Below, piece by piece: positions 63,383-64,000 of a DNA stretch of 64,000 bases. The notes under the pieces are model-generated. The model did not search any database. It was not told the DNA's origin and saw only the letters and a list, made by a program, of their open reading frames with translations. A program made the position numbers and the translations under genes. Where the stretch lies: NCBI GenBank assembly GCA_017999435.1, contig JAGNLV010000003.1:372001-436000 (forward strand). The letters run 5' to 3'. This DNA is from Candidatus Zixiibacteriota bacterium (GTDB lineage: Bacteria; Zixibacteria; MSB-5A5; GN15; FEB-12). Position 1 is the first letter of the stretch, and each line of letters opens with the position of its first letter.

Positions 63383-64000
63383 TCAGATCGCGGGCCGTCC
63401 CGGCACGAACGCGAGCAGGTCGATGCGGTGGTCGTTCGAGGCCGCCACGACCATGGTGTCCCCGGCGCGGTGGAAGACGATTCGGCAGCCCCGGCAGTTG
63501 TGGTCAAAGAAGCGGACATTGTCGCGGACCACTTCGCTGAGACGCCCGTCGTTAACCTGTGCGAACCAGGCCGCCGGCGCGAGGAAGACCGACACGGTTT
63601 GCCGGTCGCGGGCGTAGACAAAGTGCAGCATCTGCTCGCCCATGATGGTCTCGCTGCGCCCCGCGATCAGGTGGAATTCGCCCACGGCCGGGCGGATTTG
63701 GTACCCGAACTTCTCCCGCGCCCCGGCCGCCGCGCGCGCCGCGTCGTAAGAACCGCCCTCGCGGACAGCGGCGGCGAGGTTCACGTGAGCTTGCTGGAGC
63801 GGGGCGAATTTTGTCTGGTGGGAGTAGAGCCGGACGCCGAGCATGCCGGCGCCGATGAGAATGAGTGCCGCAGCCGCCGCCATCAGGGAGATGGCGGCGC
63901 GCCTAAAAGGGCGGGGGTTCCCCCGCGCCTTGGTATGTCCGCGATCGGCCGCCTCCCCTGCCCCGTCCAGAGCGTCGAGACGGTCAAGGATGCGGGATTT
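63383..64000 (-). CDS. Membrane protein, anti-sigma-like, N-terminus cut by window edge
   Basis: The frame is open to the right edge, so the start lies outside; 205 residues are visible. A charged cytosolic part (ILDRLDALDGAGEAADRG) leads to one membrane helix (LMAAAAALILIGAGMLGVRL), followed by an extracytoplasmic domain with VYARDRQTVSVFLAP, a CRGC pair and IVFHRAGDTMVVAASN. This layout fits transmembrane anti-sigma factors, but the zinc motif that would decide lies beyond the edge. A heme- or metal-binding role of the CxxC is possible. Confidence 0.68.
   Translation of the reverse strand, partial: KSRILDRLDALDGAGEAADRGHTKARGNPRPFRRAAISLMAAAAALILIGAGMLGVRLYSHQTKFAPLQQAHVNLAAAVREGGSYDAARAAAGAREKFGYQIRPAVGEFHLIAGRSETIMGEQMLHFVYARDRQTVSVFLAPAAWFAQVNDGRLSEVVRDNVRFFDHNCRGCRIVFHRAGDTMVVAASNDHRIDLLAFVPGRPAI

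Overview
The window is GC-rich bacterial chromosome, most likely from an uncultured member of the FCB superphylum, near candidate division Zixibacteria. This is an inference from gene content: dockerin-like tails ending in a 'YVFRGGP' signature on several secreted proteins, an OmpA protein with thrombospondin type-3 repeats, a DUF5683 membrane protein, a TolB-like Ser/Thr kinase and many lipoproteins. There is no rRNA, CRISPR array or intact mobile element. One tRNA-Ser has an integrase remnant beside it.

Left part (1-11.6 kb): a truncated secreted protein, aquaporin Z, an OmpA/TSP3 porin-like protein, an acyl-CoA:CoA transferase, exported MsrA, a GNAT+SET-domain pair, small DUF4342 and DUF378 proteins, a fasciclin lipoprotein split by an apparent frameshift, and a secreted protein whose second domain lies behind one in-frame TAA.

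The most interesting block is 11.9-20.3 kb. An ECF-type sigma factor, a small zinc-finger anti-sigma-like protein, a 920-aa TPR-CHAT protease (His783/Cys823 intact) and an exported subtilase (Asp151/His192/Ser339 intact) form a tightly packed, partly overlapping operon. A repeat lipoprotein and a caspase-like lipoprotein (His162/Cys206) follow. Two clan-CD proteases and a subtilase thus sit directly downstream of a sigma/anti-sigma pair, which looks like a regulated proteolytic signalling or conflict module.

Middle (20.7-42.4 kb): tRNA-Ser with integrase remnant, a parallel beta-helix protein, a conserved unknown, a large subtilase and a transglutaminase-like protein with dockerin-like tails, then envelope and sugar genes (epimerase, SGNH hydrolase, a phosphoribosyl-polyprenyl-phosphate synthase-like UbiA protein, lipid kinase). 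Next come a PCMH flavoprotein, exported peroxiredoxin, isocitrate dehydrogenase and selD. The selD gene has an in-frame UGA at the catalytic Cys position followed by a SECIS-like hairpin, so it is probably a selenoprotein.

Right part (42.4-64 kb): a CIRCE-controlled groES-groEL operon, a TolB-type Ser/Thr kinase, a DUF362 protein, enolase, an apparent non-coding RNA with a strong terminator, superoxide dismutase, an SdrD-like lipoprotein, recO-glyS, a FtsB/DivIC protein, and pilT translationally coupled to a large MshEN-REC-HD-REC-PATAN regulator. Two copies of a 133-bp element with two identically spaced hairpins lie 12-15 nt after the stop codons of two unrelated genes.
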